Shown: positions 37,074 through 46,461, counted from the first letter of the stretch. The stretch: DNA of 64,000 nucleotides from Variovorax sp. E3 (GCF_016082275.1 NZ_MOWM01000006.1:1-64000), one strand, 5' to 3'. The notes: generated from the sequence alone by a model not told the origin. Numbers and translations are program-made.

Positions 37074-37379
37074 ATGAATTACGCGACTGCCTTCATAACC
37101 TTCTGCTTATCCGCGTCGATGTGGTTGTTTGCGTTGGTTGGCGCTGTGACCTGGGTCGGGTTCGCACGTGTTTGGTTCTTGTCGATTCACCTTGAATGGG
37201 CTTAGCAAGAACTGAAAGAAATTGACTTCAATGTGGTGAGCGTGGCCATGTCATCTGCCTGGTTCATCGTCGCGCCGGTCACGCTTGCCCGCGTCGAAGC
37301 GGTACGCCTGGAGCTCGCCGACCACCTCGAACCCAACGATGCCAACAGATTCTTCAAAGGCATCGCTGCCTGGTGGTGA
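37074..37379 (+). pseudogene. small membrane protein frame with an in-frame amber stop
   Basis: ATG 37074 opens a hydrophobic frame (MNYATAFITFCLSAS, WLFALVGAVTWVGFA) that meets TAG at 37203-37205, then goes on in the same register for 57 more codons (QELKEIDFNVVSVAMSS, LARVEAVRLELADHL, NDANRFFKGIAAWW) to TGA 37377-37379. The total would be 101 residues. Reading on across the stop with protein-like sequence suggests a nonsense mutation. Family not recognised; no strong ribosome-binding site. Confidence 0.38.
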
Positions 37380-37558
37380 CTACGCCCGCACCAAACACGT
37401 CAACGACTTCACGCGCTGCCGATCTTGTAGCCAGGACTGCTGTCGCCGACCGAAATCCGACCCTCGGGGGGCGGACGAAAACTGGAACTACCCCGAGATG
37501 TCATGGACGTCTCCCTGCTGCGGGCAGCCCAAACGCCGCAGAGGTACAGAGATGAACG

Positions 37559-37800
37559 TTGTCGCAGGCTGCAGGCGCACCTCTGACCAGGCAGGATGTT
37601 GCAATCTCCGAAAAGGTGGTGCAGCAGTTGATGAAGCAAGAAAGCCAGGCCGTGGCAACACCCAGGCGGCGCAGGTCTGCGCCTTACCTTGGCGAGATCG
37701 GCCCCAGCGGCGAAGGCGCGCGCGCTGCGGCCGCACTGAAACGGATGCTGCGCAGTGCTCGTGCAGCATGGGCTTCAAACAAGAGGAAAGCATGGTGAGG
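37559..37800 (+). mobile_element. relic of an IS3-family transposase (orfB)
   Basis: The frame holds ISEKVVQQLMKQE and RRRRSAPYLGEIGPSGEGAR. This resembles the N-terminal part of IS3 orfB proteins, where SEKVVRRLMxEEG is followed by a basic stretch and YSSYKGEISPA. The DDE catalytic domain is missing. No terminal inverted repeats were found. 37380-37558 and 37801-37878 around it hold nothing else recognisable. Confidence 0.42.
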
Positions 37801-37878
37801 AAGCAGTTCATCGATGCTGCTGCCCGACTGCGTGGGCAAACGGTTGACGGCGTTCATTTCCTTTGTGGGCTCGGCTGC

Positions 37879-38337
37879 TCAAGCCGAATACACAGAATCA
37901 AGGTCGCGGAACCCCTTGATCTCGATCGGATTGCCAAATGGGTCAAGGAAGAACATGGTCCATTGCTCGCCGGGCTGCCCCTCGAATCGCAACTGTGGCA
38001 CCAACACAAATTCCGTGGCGGCCTCTTGCAGACGTGCGGCCAGAAGGTTCCACTGGGCGAGCTCCAAGATAAGGCCGAAGTGTGGCATCGGCACGAGCTT
38101 GTCGCCGACGCGCCCCGTTGCGCAGGTGGCGAAGGGGATACCCAGATGCAGCGAGATCTGATGGCCGAAGAAGTCGAAGTCGACCCAAGTCTCGGTACTC
38201 CGGCCCTCGCGGCAGCCGAGCACGCCGCCGTAGAACCGCCGCGCGCTTTCGAGGTCGGTGACGTTGAAGGCAAGGTGAAAGATCGAAGTGGTTGGCACGG
38301 TTGCAGTCCTATTCTTTGTCGGATGGGTCATCGTCAA
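37879..38337 (-). CDS. VOC-family dioxygenase-like protein
   Basis: About 150 residues; start is TTG 38337 (overlapping the upstream stop) or ATG 38331 (MTHPTK). VOC fold: SIFHLAFNVTDLESARRFYGGVLGCREG, WVDFDFFGHQISLHLG, and WTMFFLDPFGNPIEIKGF. Metal ligands are likely His of FHLAF, His of SLHLG and Glu of IEIKG. This subgroup often annotates as extradiol-dioxygenase-like. It overlaps the dehydrogenase gene and is the last gene of that unit. Confidence 0.82.
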   Translation of the reverse strand: MTMTHPTKNRTATVPTTSIFHLAFNVTDLESARRFYGGVLGCREGRSTETWVDFDFFGHQISLHLGIPFATCATGRVGDKLVPMPHFGLILELAQWNLLAARLQEAATEFVLVPQLRFEGQPGEQWTMFFLDPFGNPIEIKGFRDLDSVYSA

Positions 38338-39281
38338 TAGCCACGCTCGGGGTCAACGAAACCGGAAAGGCTTGAGCCATGAAGGCCGGCGTTTATCTTT
38401 GCAGCGATCTGAGCGATCGCTTCGTCTATCACCGTCTGCGCCGCGATGTGAGGCGTCAACACGATCTGCGGGCACGTCCAGAATGGATGGCCAGGGGGCA
38501 GGGGCTCCTCGCGTGTCACGTCGAGCGTGGCGCCGGCGAGGTGACCGTTCTGGATCAGGGCCAGCAAATCGGACTCGACCACGTGGGCGCCCCGCGCCAC
38601 GTTGATCAAGTATCCGCCCGGCAGCAGTCGCGACAAAGTGGCGCTGCACACGATGTCACGCGTGAACGGTGTGAGAGGCAGCATGCATACCAGAATGCGC
38701 GTGCGCGAGAGGAATTCGTCGAACGCGTCGGCGCCTGCGAGGCAAGTGGCACCTTTGACGTGTTTGGCCGACTGGCTCCAGCCGAACACTGGGAATTCAA
38801 ACTTCACAAGTGCCTCGGTCACCCGCAGGCCGAGCGCGCCAAGGCCCATGACACCGATGGGGAAATCTGCGCGCACACGAGGCTTGCGCGGAATCCAGTT
38901 GTGCGCAGCGGCTTCGTCGGCATAGGCGTCAAACTCGCGGAAGTGCCGCAGGACGGCGTGGCAGACGTAGTCGGCCATCTGAACAGCCATGCCGCCGTCT
39001 TCGATGCGCACCACGCGCGCGCGAGTCGGAAGGCGCAGCCGCATCAGCGCGTCGACGCCTGCACCCATATTGAAGATCACCCGCAAGCGCGGATGCGCGT
39101 CCATGAAGGCCTGTGTCGGCGACCAGACGATCGCGCATTCGGCCTCTGCGGCTACGGCCGGCCAGACGGTAAAGGAGGCCTGCGGCAGCGCAGCGCGCAG
39201 CCGGGATTCCCACGTGGTGCCTTCGACGTGGCTGCAGCACAGCGCAATAGAGCCAGTCGGCTTCCGATTCGAATCGTTCAT
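38334..39281 (-). CDS. 2-hydroxyacid dehydrogenase (glyoxylate/hydroxypyruvate reductase A-like)
   Basis: 315 residues, GhrA length. NAD-binding GVMGLGALGLRVTEALVKFEFPVFGWSQS; active-site Arg in INVARGAHVVE, Glu in TREEPLPPGHPFW and His in LTPHIAAQT. Reduces 2-oxo acids such as glyoxylate with NAD(P)H. It lies 280 bases after the aldolase of the meta-cleavage operon in the same direction and may be co-transcribed. Overlaps the VOC gene by a few bases. Confidence 0.87.
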   Translation of the reverse strand: MNDSNRKPTGSIALCCSHVEGTTWESRLRAALPQASFTVWPAVAAEAECAIVWSPTQAFMDAHPRLRVIFNMGAGVDALMRLRLPTRARVVRIEDGGMAVQMADYVCHAVLRHFREFDAYADEAAAHNWIPRKPRVRADFPIGVMGLGALGLRVTEALVKFEFPVFGWSQSAKHVKGATCLAGADAFDEFLSRTRILVCMLPLTPFTRDIVCSATLSRLLPGGYLINVARGAHVVESDLLALIQNGHLAGATLDVTREEPLPPGHPFWTCPQIVLTPHIAAQTVIDEAIAQIAAKINAGLHGSSLSGFVDPERGY

Positions 39282-39561
39282 GTTTGCTCCATGGCGCTTC
39301 TGCTAGATGTTTTGGGGGCGACGGCAGGGTGAATTCGGCCAAGCGTGCCGTCCACGCCTTGCTCGTTTGTGATCACGTGGATGCCGTCCTGCACGCGTCA
39401 TGCGCCGGCTCGCGCGGCAGTGTTCGGGTGGAAAGCGTGCACTGCCATCCGAGATGCGAAAAAGGGGAGGTACGGCTCTTGGGCGCGAAGTCGAAAAAAT
39501 GCGTCTGTATCGCGAGACAGGTGCTCGATCCCCACCGCACTTCCCCAGCGGCCCACAATTC

Positions 39562-40601
39562 CTAAGAGGCCGCTTCGGCGGTTGACGACCTGGAGTTGAC
39601 GAGGTCCAGAGCGACGTCGACGATCATGTCTTCCTGGCCGCCGACCATTTTGCGTTTGCCCAACTCGATGAGAATCGAACGCGTATCCAAGTCGTACGTC
39701 TTTGCTGCGCGTTCTGCATGTCGCAGAAAGCTCGAATAGCGCCCGCGTACCCCAATGAGAGCGTCTCCCGGTCCACTCGCACGGGCCGGTCTTGAAGGGG
39801 GCGCACCACATCTTCAGCAGCATCCATCAGTGCAAGCAGATCACACCCGTGGTTCAGACCGGCGCGATCCGCGGCGGCGATGAATACCTCCAGCGGTGCA
39901 TTGCCGGCCCCGGCGCCCATGCCGGCCAGCGACGCATCCACGCGAAGCGCACCGAATTCGACCGCCACCATCGAATTCGCGACACCAAGACTCAGGTTGT
40001 GGTGGGCGTGGATGCCGCGCTGAGTTTCAGGCTTGAGCACGCGGTCGAATGCCTGCAGTCGTTCGCGTACACCCGTCATGTCCAGTGCGCCACCCGAGTC
40101 CACGACATAAACACACTCGGCACCGTAGGACTCCATCAGCTTTGCCTGGGCCGCAAGGGCGTCAGGCGCGATCATGTGAGACATCATCAAAAAGCCGACC
40201 GTGTCCAGTCCGAGGTCCCGCGCGGCGCCGATGTGCTGACGCGATACGTCGGCTTCGGTGCAGTGGGTCGCGACTCGCACCGAGCGGACGCCGACCGCAT
40301 GTGCGTCGCGCAGGTCGTGCAACGTACCGATGCCGGGTATCAGGAGCGTCGTGACGCGCGCCTTGCGAACCGAAGCGGCGACTTCCCCGATCCACTCGCG
40401 GTCACTGTGGCGCCCGAAGCCGTAGTTGAAGCTCGCGCCGGCCAGGCCGTCGCCATGCGCGACCTCGATTGCACTGACGCCCGCCTTGTCGAGCACGGTC
40501 GCGATGTCACGGGCCTGCGCCAGTGTGTACTGGTGGCCGATGGCGTGCATGCCGTCTCGCAATGTCACGTCTTGAATATACAGAGGGGTACTTTGGCTCA
40601 C
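39562..40601 (-). pseudogene. mhpE: 4-hydroxy-2-oxovalerate aldolase, frameshifted near the C-terminus
   Basis: ATG 40601. MhpE/BphI marks: [17 protein letters not shown] with the catalytic Arg/Asp/His, [40 protein letters not shown]. After SLGYAG the frame is lost; one base added near 39750 gives [20 protein letters not shown] and [16 protein letters not shown] to TAG 39562-39564. Repaired length 346, as expected. Cleaves 4-hydroxy-2-oxovalerate to pyruvate and acetaldehyde, which is channelled to the dehydrogenase encoded just upstream (4-base ATGA overlap). Last step of the meta pathway. Confidence 0.88.
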
Positions 40602-41542
40602 GACGTGGCCTCCATTTCTTCGAGCATTCGCGAGGCAAGACGATCGGCGGTGGCCATCGCGGCCGATGTCATGATGTCCAGATTGCCGGCATAGGCCGGA
40701 AGGTAGTGGGCTGCGCCTTGAACCTCCAGGAAGACCGTGGTCTTGAGGCCGGCCATGACGCCGCCGCCCGGGACATTCAATCGGCCGTCAGCCCCGACCT
40801 CTTCAAACTGGACCGCCTGCTTCATGCGGTAGCCAGGCACGTAGGCCTGTACCGCGCTGACCATGGCGGCAACCGAGTCTTCGATCCGGGCGGTGTCCGC
40901 CTGTGCGGTGAGCGTGTAGACGGTGTCGCGCATCATCATGGGCGGATCCGCGGGATTCAGAATGATGATCGCCTTGGCGACCTCGGCGCCGCCGACGTCG
41001 CGCAGCGCCTGGGTGGTCGTCTCGGTGAACTCGTCGATGTTGGCGCGAGTCCCCGGCCCCGCGGATTTGGAGGCGATCGAGGCGACGATTTCGGCGTACC
41101 GCACTGGCGTCACGCGATTGATTGCGGCAACGATGGGAATCGTTGCTTGTCCTCCGCAGGTCACCATGTTCAGGTTGACTGCGTCCAGGTGGGTGTCCAG
41201 GTTCACCACGGGCACGACGAACGGCCCGACAGCTGCCGGAGTCAGATCGATGATCCGGCAGCCGCTTGGCGCCAGACGCGCCGCGTTGACGAGATGCGCC
41301 TGCGCCGAGGTTGCATCGAAGACGATCGAGACGTCCTTGAACTCGGCCATGGCGATGAGTCCATCGATGCCCTGGGCGGTGACCGCGACGCCGAGTCGGG
41401 CCGCGCGCGCGAGGCCATCGGACTCCGGGTCGATGCCGGCCATGGCAACGATCTCCAGATGCCTGGAGTTCCTCATGATCTTGATCATGAGGTCCGTGCC
41501 GATATTTCCCGAGCCGATAACGGCGACTTTCAATTTTTGCAT
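40598..41542 (-). CDS. mhpF: acetaldehyde dehydrogenase (acylating)
   Basis: 314 residues from ATG 41542 ([15 protein letters not shown]); an ATG 102 bases upstream adds unrelated residues. NAD-binding [32 protein letters not shown], the catalytic Cys in [29 protein letters not shown]. Converts acetaldehyde plus CoA to acetyl-CoA and forms a complex with the aldolase. 4-base overlap with mhpE; 37 bases after the Rieske oxygenase gene. Confidence 0.93.
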   Translation of the reverse strand: MQKLKVAVIGSGNIGTDLMIKIMRNSRHLEIVAMAGIDPESDGLARAARLGVAVTAQGIDGLIAMAEFKDVSIVFDATSAQAHLVNAARLAPSGCRIIDLTPAAVGPFVVPVVNLDTHLDAVNLNMVTCGGQATIPIVAAINRVTPVRYAEIVASIASKSAGPGTRANIDEFTETTTQALRDVGGAEVAKAIIILNPADPPMMMRDTVYTLTAQADTARIEDSVAAMVSAVQAYVPGYRMKQAVQFEEVGADGRLNVPGGGVMAGLKTTVFLEVQGAAHYLPAYAGNLDIMTSAAMATADRLASRMLEEMEATS

Positions 41543-41579
41543 TGGATTGCGATGAAGGTTCTTGCAGCCGATGGTGGCG

Positions 41580-42752
41580 TCAAAGGTGATCGGGCCGCTG
41601 CACGCCGCGGTTGTGCCGATGGCACAGCTCGCGCCATTTGACAATGGGGTGGTCGCCCTCGATCAGCATCTCCTGGAGCCAAGCGCGGTCGCGGTTGTAA
41701 AACTTTTGCAGCGCGAGACGAGCTTCGATGTCTTGATTGTTGAAGCCGTCGAGAGACACGGGTTTCCAGCGATTCCAGAACTCCTGCTCATGTTCGAGCG
41801 CTTCCTGCGGCGTCGTCACCCGTTTGCCGATCATGATCAGGTAGTAGTGCTCATCCTCGCTGACAGGGACGTACCACTCGAACTGGTGACGCCCTGCATC
41901 AGGGAAATCGTCGACGCGCAGAACGCCTGGCAACCACAGCGATGCAGCGGTGGTTCGAGTGGGCACGCCATCGGTTCGTGTGTTGCGCACCCCGCGGACC
42001 ACGACGTCTCCCTCGACCTGACCTTCCCACAGGCTGACGTGATGCGCGAATTCGTCATAGACGCCTTTGGGTTGACCGTCCACCTCGTGAAGGACGATCT
42101 GTCCAGAGTTCGCGGTGTGCCCCACAGGCAGAGAGCGCTGCGTGTCATTGACCAACGGCGAGGTACGGTGGATGTAGACGTGCAATCCATCGAAACCGTT
42201 CTCGCAGCCCACGCGCCAGTTGGACTTGACCATGTAGGAGTCGCCCTCCAGCGCCAGATCCTCGTCGAGGAACATCGGAGGGACGTCTTCGGAAAGCGGA
42301 TGTGGTGCGATGTCGTCATCACCCATGAACACGAACACCACGCCTTTGGCCTCCTGGACCGGGTAGGACTTGACGCCCTGCCTGCCGATTGCCTTGCTGT
42401 CGGGTGAAGCAAGAATGTCGCAGAGCTCCCCGGTTTCCCACTTGTAGGTAAACCCGTGGTACCAACAAGTGATCGTGCCCTTCGAGTAGCACTCCAACTT
42501 CTCCGAGAACGGAACACCGCGATGAATGCAGCGGTCTCGCAGCGCATGGACTTTTCCGTCAATGCGCTTGAGCAAAATGTTCTCGCCGCACAAGGTGGCT
42601 TTCACAATTTGGGATTCGCCGATCTCGCGGGACAGCTTGATCGGATACCAATGATTGCGAAACCCAAGCTTTGCGGCCAAGTACGTGCGCCAGGACGGAA
42701 CCTTGCGCAGCAAGCTGTCGTCGACGAACGTGATGGGGGCTTCCATTTTCAT
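41580..42752 (-). CDS. Rieske oxygenase, carbazole 1,9a-dioxygenase (CarAa)-like terminal oxygenase
   Basis: 390 residues. Rieske [2Fe-2S] ligands C75-x-H77 and C96-x2-H99 (CWYHGF); mononuclear iron ligands H191, H195 and D341, with bridging D188 in [12 protein letters not shown]. Blocks shared with CarAa, from memory of that family: [47 protein letters not shown] and GFNN. CarAa-type enzymes are homotrimers that dihydroxylate fused or bridged aromatics at angular positions. It sits in the middle of a meta-cleavage operon. Ferredoxin and reductase are not adjacent; candidates are at 50310, 54398 and 56060. Confidence 0.9.
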   Translation of the reverse strand: MKMEAPITFVDDSLLRKVPSWRTYLAAKLGFRNHWYPIKLSREIGESQIVKATLCGENILLKRIDGKVHALRDRCIHRGVPFSEKLECYSKGTITCWYHGFTYKWETGELCDILASPDSKAIGRQGVKSYPVQEAKGVVFVFMGDDDIAPHPLSEDVPPMFLDEDLALEGDSYMVKSNWRVGCENGFDGLHVYIHRTSPLVNDTQRSLPVGHTANSGQIVLHEVDGQPKGVYDEFAHHVSLWEGQVEGDVVVRGVRNTRTDGVPTRTTAASLWLPGVLRVDDFPDAGRHQFEWYVPVSEDEHYYLIMIGKRVTTPQEALEHEQEFWNRWKPVSLDGFNNQDIEARLALQKFYNRDRAWLQEMLIEGDHPIVKWRELCHRHNRGVQRPDHL

Positions 42753-42771
42753 TTCTCAGTCGTGGTTTGTT

Positions 42772-43665
42772 TTAGAAAAGGTCTTCGTCGAAGAAGGCTG
42801 CCGTGATCGCCACGAACGCGCGAGGCGATTCCATCATTGCCCAGTGCCCGACATGAGGAAGAACAAATCCCCACGAGTTCTCGAGCAGTTCGAGATACCC
42901 GTAGGTACGAGCCAGGATGGCGACCTTGTCGGCTTTGCCGCCGACCACCAGGGTGGGCGTCTTGACCGACGAGATCTGCTCGGCGGTATAGGTCAGCTTG
43001 CTGCGCTTGATCACATCGATGGCGGCCCTTGCCGCTGGGTCCTGCATCAGCCCGTGCCGATATTGCAGAAGGCTCTCGTCGAACTTGAACCGCGGACCAC
43101 CGAGATGCTCCATGATCGTTCGCATGGCCTCGATCGAATAGTCGTAGGCAGCAAACGGACGCATCGCCTCGGGGTCGGGATTCGAGATCCCAAGGCCGGC
43201 ACTGCCCATGAGAACCAGTTTGCGAATCAGATCAGGCGCGTTCATGGCCACCCCCAGGGCGGTGGCGCCACCCATCGAGTTTCCAATGACGTGTGCCGGC
43301 GCGCCGTGATTGAAATGCCGAATCAGTGCCGTCAGGTGGCGGTTTCTCGCCTCTTGGCTATAGTCGTAATTCGACGGGTCCGGTTTGGCCGTGTAGCCGA
43401 ATCCAGGCATGTCGGGGGCAATCACGCGAAACTTTTGCGCATACGCCGCCAAACAGCTTTGCCAGTTTCCCCAGGCATCGGCACCTGCTCCGCCTCCATG
43501 AACAAGCACCAGCAGAGGGCCTTCGCCAGCCTCGATGTAGTGCGTTGTCAATCCGTCGAGCTCGACGAATCTGGATTGAGCGCCGATCGAGGCGACGTCC
43601 TTGCTGATGTCGCTTGCACGCGCAGAAAGCATAGTTGGCTCCAGTTTTGATACTTGCTTGAACAT
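42772..43665 (-). CDS. meta-cleavage product C-C hydrolase (CarC/BphD-like)
   Basis: 297 residues. Alpha/beta-hydrolase: LLVLVHGGGAGADAWGNW (oxyanion loop as in BphD/CarC), the nucleophile in VIGNSMGGATAL, an Asp in VGGKADKV and the His in HVGHWAMMESP. Cleaves 2-hydroxy-6-oxo-6-arylhexadienoate to 2-hydroxypentadienoate and an aromatic acid. Between the extradiol dioxygenase (0-base gap) and the Rieske oxygenase (19 bases). Confidence 0.9.
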   Translation of the reverse strand: MFKQVSKLEPTMLSARASDISKDVASIGAQSRFVELDGLTTHYIEAGEGPLLVLVHGGGAGADAWGNWQSCLAAYAQKFRVIAPDMPGFGYTAKPDPSNYDYSQEARNRHLTALIRHFNHGAPAHVIGNSMGGATALGVAMNAPDLIRKLVLMGSAGLGISNPDPEAMRPFAAYDYSIEAMRTIMEHLGGPRFKFDESLLQYRHGLMQDPAARAAIDVIKRSKLTYTAEQISSVKTPTLVVGGKADKVAILARTYGYLELLENSWGFVLPHVGHWAMMESPRAFVAITAAFFDEDLF

Positions 43666-44478
43666 TCAGGCCTGCGGCGTCATAAAGATGCCGCCCATGC
43701 CTGTCCACCAGGGCGTCATGGCTTCGTAGTAGATGGCTTCTCCGCGGGCGTTTCCCAGCGCTCCGGCCATGCAGGCCCAAGCGGCTATTTCCAAGCCGCC
43801 GTTGCCGCCCCGTTCCGTGATTCGTTCGGGGGTCCACTCGGCCAGCTTCTCGCCCTGGCCAGAGATCAACAGCTCGATGATTTCCCGATCCCATTCCGCA
43901 TTGACCCGGCCTGAGTCCGGCATGCACACCCAGTGGGACAGCCCCCCGGTCGCAACAATGGCGACGCGTGTCATGTCATCCATGCCGGCCACGTAGTCGG
44001 CGATGAGTCGGCCCAGCTCGTAGCTGCGCGCACACGTCGGAATCGGCTGCATGACCGTGTTGACATAGATCGGGACGATGGGAATGCGGCCGTCGCCATT
44101 GATCATCTCGTTGGGCACGGTGATCCCGTGGTCGGGCGCGAGGCGTTCGGCACCGATCAGGGAAAAGCCACTGGCGGCAGCGAAATGCATCAAGCCGGTG
44201 GCAAATTCGCGATGACCGCGGTATGCCACGCGACGAGTCCCTAGGTCGCCCAGCGGAAGGTACGAGTCAGCCAGCCCCACGGCCCACGGAATCTGGAAAT
44301 CCAAGTTGAAGTTGGTCAGGTGATCACTGGAGACGATCAGCAGCAGGTCCGGCTTGCTTGCGCGCACCCGGCGTCCGATTTCGAGCATTCCGTCGGCAAT
44401 GCGTTGTGCCGCGTCCGCGGCGTTGCCGGGAAGCCCGAACGTATGGGACGTGGCGGCGCCACTAACGATCTTTGCCAT
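43666..44478 (-). CDS. class III extradiol dioxygenase catalytic subunit (CarBb/LigB-like)
   Basis: 270 residues. LigB-fold iron ligands are in place: H12 (ATSHTF), H53 (SSDHL) and E230 (NGGLEIAAW), with catalytic H182 (GGLSHWV). Length and motifs fit CarBb (2'-aminobiphenyl-2,3-diol 1,2-dioxygenase) better than protocatechuate 4,5-dioxygenase. Opens the ring of the catechol made by the CarAa-like oxygenase. Its start overlaps the small-subunit gene by 17 bases, so the two are coupled. Confidence 0.9.
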   Translation of the reverse strand: MAKIVSGAATSHTFGLPGNAADAAQRIADGMLEIGRRVRASKPDLLLIVSSDHLTNFNLDFQIPWAVGLADSYLPLGDLGTRRVAYRGHREFATGLMHFAAASGFSLIGAERLAPDHGITVPNEMINGDGRIPIVPIYVNTVMQPIPTCARSYELGRLIADYVAGMDDMTRVAIVATGGLSHWVCMPDSGRVNAEWDREIIELLISGQGEKLAEWTPERITERGGNGGLEIAAWACMAGALGNARGEAIYYEAMTPWWTGMGGIFMTPQA

Positions 44479-44767
44479 CTCGGTGCGGGTCCTGAAGATA
44501 AGGTTGAATCGACGCCGGCGGCAGGCTCAGCAAGCCCAACGCGGCGAGCAGCTTGAACTGCAAATTGGGGTGCACGTCGAGCTGGGTGAGCGCGTGCCGG
44601 GGGTTGGCGAGCAGCGCTTGCGCTTGCGCCTGCGGTACTTCGAACTCGCCGTAGACCGTCTCGGCGTCTTGCGCCAGGCGCGCCGCAAGGCGTGGGTTGC
44701 CGACGGTGGCCGAGATCAGGCGGTGCAATTCCACCGGCGGGCGCGAGGCAGGGCTGTGGTGTGTCAC
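44462..44767 (-). CDS. extradiol dioxygenase small subunit (CarBa/LigA-like)
   Basis: 101 residues from GTG 44767; no ATG fits. Helical protein: ELHRLISATVGNPRLAARLAQDAETVYGEFEV, AQALLANPRHALTQLDVHPNLQFKLLAALG. The pattern and the position just before the catalytic gene match CarBa/LigA, which cap the active site of the large subunit. 17-base overlap with the large subunit; 17 bases after the hydratase gene. Confidence 0.75.
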   Translation of the reverse strand: MTHHSPASRPPVELHRLISATVGNPRLAARLAQDAETVYGEFEVPQAQAQALLANPRHALTQLDVHPNLQFKLLAALGLLSLPPASIQPYLQDPHRDGKDR

Positions 44768-44784
44768 ATTCGCTCCCGGTTGGC

Positions 44785-45567
44785 TCAGGAGAAAGTCACG
44801 TCGCACGCGCCAAACCCCTCGACCTGGAGCTGGTAGTGCGTGGCGGACTGCACCGGGACCATGGGGCCGAGCGCCCCTGTCATCACGACTTCGCCGGCCT
44901 TGAGCGGATCGTTCAAGGCGATCATCTTGCGCACCAGCCAAAGCGCCGACAAATAGGGGTCGCCCAAGCAGGCGGCACCGGTTCCCTGCGAGACGACTTC
45001 TCCGTTTGCGTACAACTGCATCGTGCAGCCGATGGTGTCGACCTCGTGGGGACGCAGGCGTTGATTGCCGATGACGAACAGCCCCGAAGAGGCGTTGTCC
45101 GCGATCGTGTCCACGATGCCGATCTGCCAGTTGTGGATCCGGCTGTCCACAATCTCCAGGGCCGGGGACAGCCAGTCGACCGCGTCCACAAGCGCCTGCA
45201 GCGAGGTCGGCGCAACCCGCATGTCGGTGCGAAAGGCCAAGGCGATCTCGCCTTCGATGCGCGGCTGCAGCAGCGTCGACCGGTCCACGGTGGCGCCGCT
45301 TGCCACACGCATGCTCTCGAAGAGGACGCCGTAGTCGGGCTGGTCCACGCCCAGCTGCTTTTGAACCGCCGGCGATGTCAGGCCGATCTTGCGCCCGGCA
45401 ATCACCTCGCCCGAGCGCAGGCGAAAGGCGGTGTTCAACTGCTGGACCTTGTAGGCGCCGTCCAGGTCCGCAGACCCGATCTCGGCGCTCACAGGGGCGA
45501 TCGGGTCACCTTCGTACGCCTGCCGGATCCGCTGAGCGACATCTGCAAAGACGGCCAATTTGTTCAT
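44785..45567 (-). CDS. mhpD: 2-oxopent-4-enoate hydratase
   Basis: 260 residues. MhpD/BphH marks: GAYKVQQLNTAFRLRSGEVIAGRKIGLTS, QPDYGVLF, RIEGEIALAF (metal Glu pair), LEIVDSRI, ACLGDPYLSALWLVRKM and VVMTGALGPM. Mg-dependent hydration of 2-hydroxypenta-2,4-dienoate to 4-hydroxy-2-oxovalerate. First gene of the operon; divergent from the GntR gene at 45787. The gap holds the TGTATGCAGT motif and a 21-bp inverted repeat. Confidence 0.92.
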   Translation of the reverse strand: MNKLAVFADVAQRIRQAYEGDPIAPVSAEIGSADLDGAYKVQQLNTAFRLRSGEVIAGRKIGLTSPAVQKQLGVDQPDYGVLFESMRVASGATVDRSTLLQPRIEGEIALAFRTDMRVAPTSLQALVDAVDWLSPALEIVDSRIHNWQIGIVDTIADNASSGLFVIGNQRLRPHEVDTIGCTMQLYANGEVVSQGTGAACLGDPYLSALWLVRKMIALNDPLKAGEVVMTGALGPMVPVQSATHYQLQVEGFGACDVTFS

Positions 45568-45664
45568 AGCATTTGCTTTCTGCCGGATTCCTTCGGGAGC
45601 CCGACCAACTACATCAAGGTAAACTGCTGTGTCCGCGATGTTCTGAATTTCGCGCTCTGTGTAC

Positions 45665-45674
45665 TGTATGCAGT
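45665..45674. promoter_or_regulatory. shared operator motif TGTATGCAGT, copy A
   Basis: Lies 98-107 bases upstream of the mhpD start, between it and the divergent GntR gene. The same ten bases in the same orientation occur at 50716 and 53320, each upstream of a minus-strand gene. Confidence 0.6.
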
Positions 45675-45677
45675 GAA

Positions 45678-45698
45678 CATTCCGTTGTCAATGGAATG
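45678..45698. promoter_or_regulatory. inverted repeat in the mhpD/GntR gap
   Basis: CATTCC-N9-GGAATG, perfect 6-bp arms, four bases right of the TGTATGCAGT motif. Probably part of the GntR operator or a second regulator's site. Confidence 0.5.
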
Positions 45699-45786
45699 AG
45701 CGCGCGTTTTCGTCGTTTGTGCGAGCGAGCACGGGTTTACCCAGGGTGTCGCATCCATTTTTTTGCTTTTCCAACGAGTTCTTCCC

Positions 45787-46440
45787 ATGGCACGTGCTTC
45801 TCTCATAGTCCAAAGCGCTCCCTTGCGCGAACAGGTTTACGACGCGCTGAGGCTTGAGCTTCGCAACGGCACGATCACTCCGGGCGCCAGACTTCTCGAG
45901 GTCGAGGTGGCTGCACGCTTCGGCGTGTCACGCACCCCCGTGCGAGAAGCGCTCTTTCAGCTGGCTCGTGACGGGCTGATCGTGACCAGCGAGCGGGGTT
46001 TCATGCTGCCGGCGGACACGCCGCGCGACATCGCTCATCGACTGGAGGCGCATTTGTTGATCGACCCCCGCGTGGCGCGCCACGCCGCAACGAATGCAAG
46101 CGCGGAGGACATCAAGTTGTTGGGAAAAGCGCTTGAGAAGGAACAGCAGGCGCAGCAGGCCAATCGATTTGCCGCGTTCGCAGAAAGCAGTTATCAGTTC
46201 CGACTCACCTGGCGAAAGATGTGCGGGAACGTTCCTTTGCTTCGTTGCGCACTGATGCTCGAAGACCAGTTCCTGGCAGTTCGAAACGAGTTCTACCGAG
46301 ACCCTGCCAATCGCGCATTGGCCGTCTTCCACGATGAGCGTGTGTTTGCCGCGATCGAGCGCTGCGACGCAGACGGGGCGGAGGAGTGCACGCGCGTCTA
46401 TATGCAGGAACTGATCGAAAAATTCACGGTCGCGTCATGA
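45787..46440 (+). CDS. GntR-family (FCD/FadR subgroup) regulator
   Basis: 217 residues from ATG 45787. Winged helix: LREQVYDALRLELRNGTITPGARLLEVEVAARFGVSRTPVREALFQLARDGLI. The rest is an FCD-type all-helical domain, but its metal site is depleted: the usual FH is QFR in SSYQFRLTW and the last His is absent near VYMQELIE; only FHDERVF keeps its His. GntR repressors control car genes in some sphingomonads, and here the gene is divergent from a car-like operon. Likely repressor released by a pathway intermediate. Confidence 0.87.
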   Translation: MARASLIVQSAPLREQVYDALRLELRNGTITPGARLLEVEVAARFGVSRTPVREALFQLARDGLIVTSERGFMLPADTPRDIAHRLEAHLLIDPRVARHAATNASAEDIKLLGKALEKEQQAQQANRFAAFAESSYQFRLTWRKMCGNVPLLRCALMLEDQFLAVRNEFYRDPANRALAVFHDERVFAAIERCDADGAEECTRVYMQELIEKFTVAS

Positions 46441-46461
46441 CGGGAAGGTCGGGCGCGTAGC

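Noticed and set aside
44462-44767. Small subunit called as protocatechuate 4,5-dioxygenase alpha (ligA)
   Set aside because: The partner large subunit and gene context fit CarB better, and substrate cannot be read from sequence; kept as CarBa/LigA-like without a symbol.
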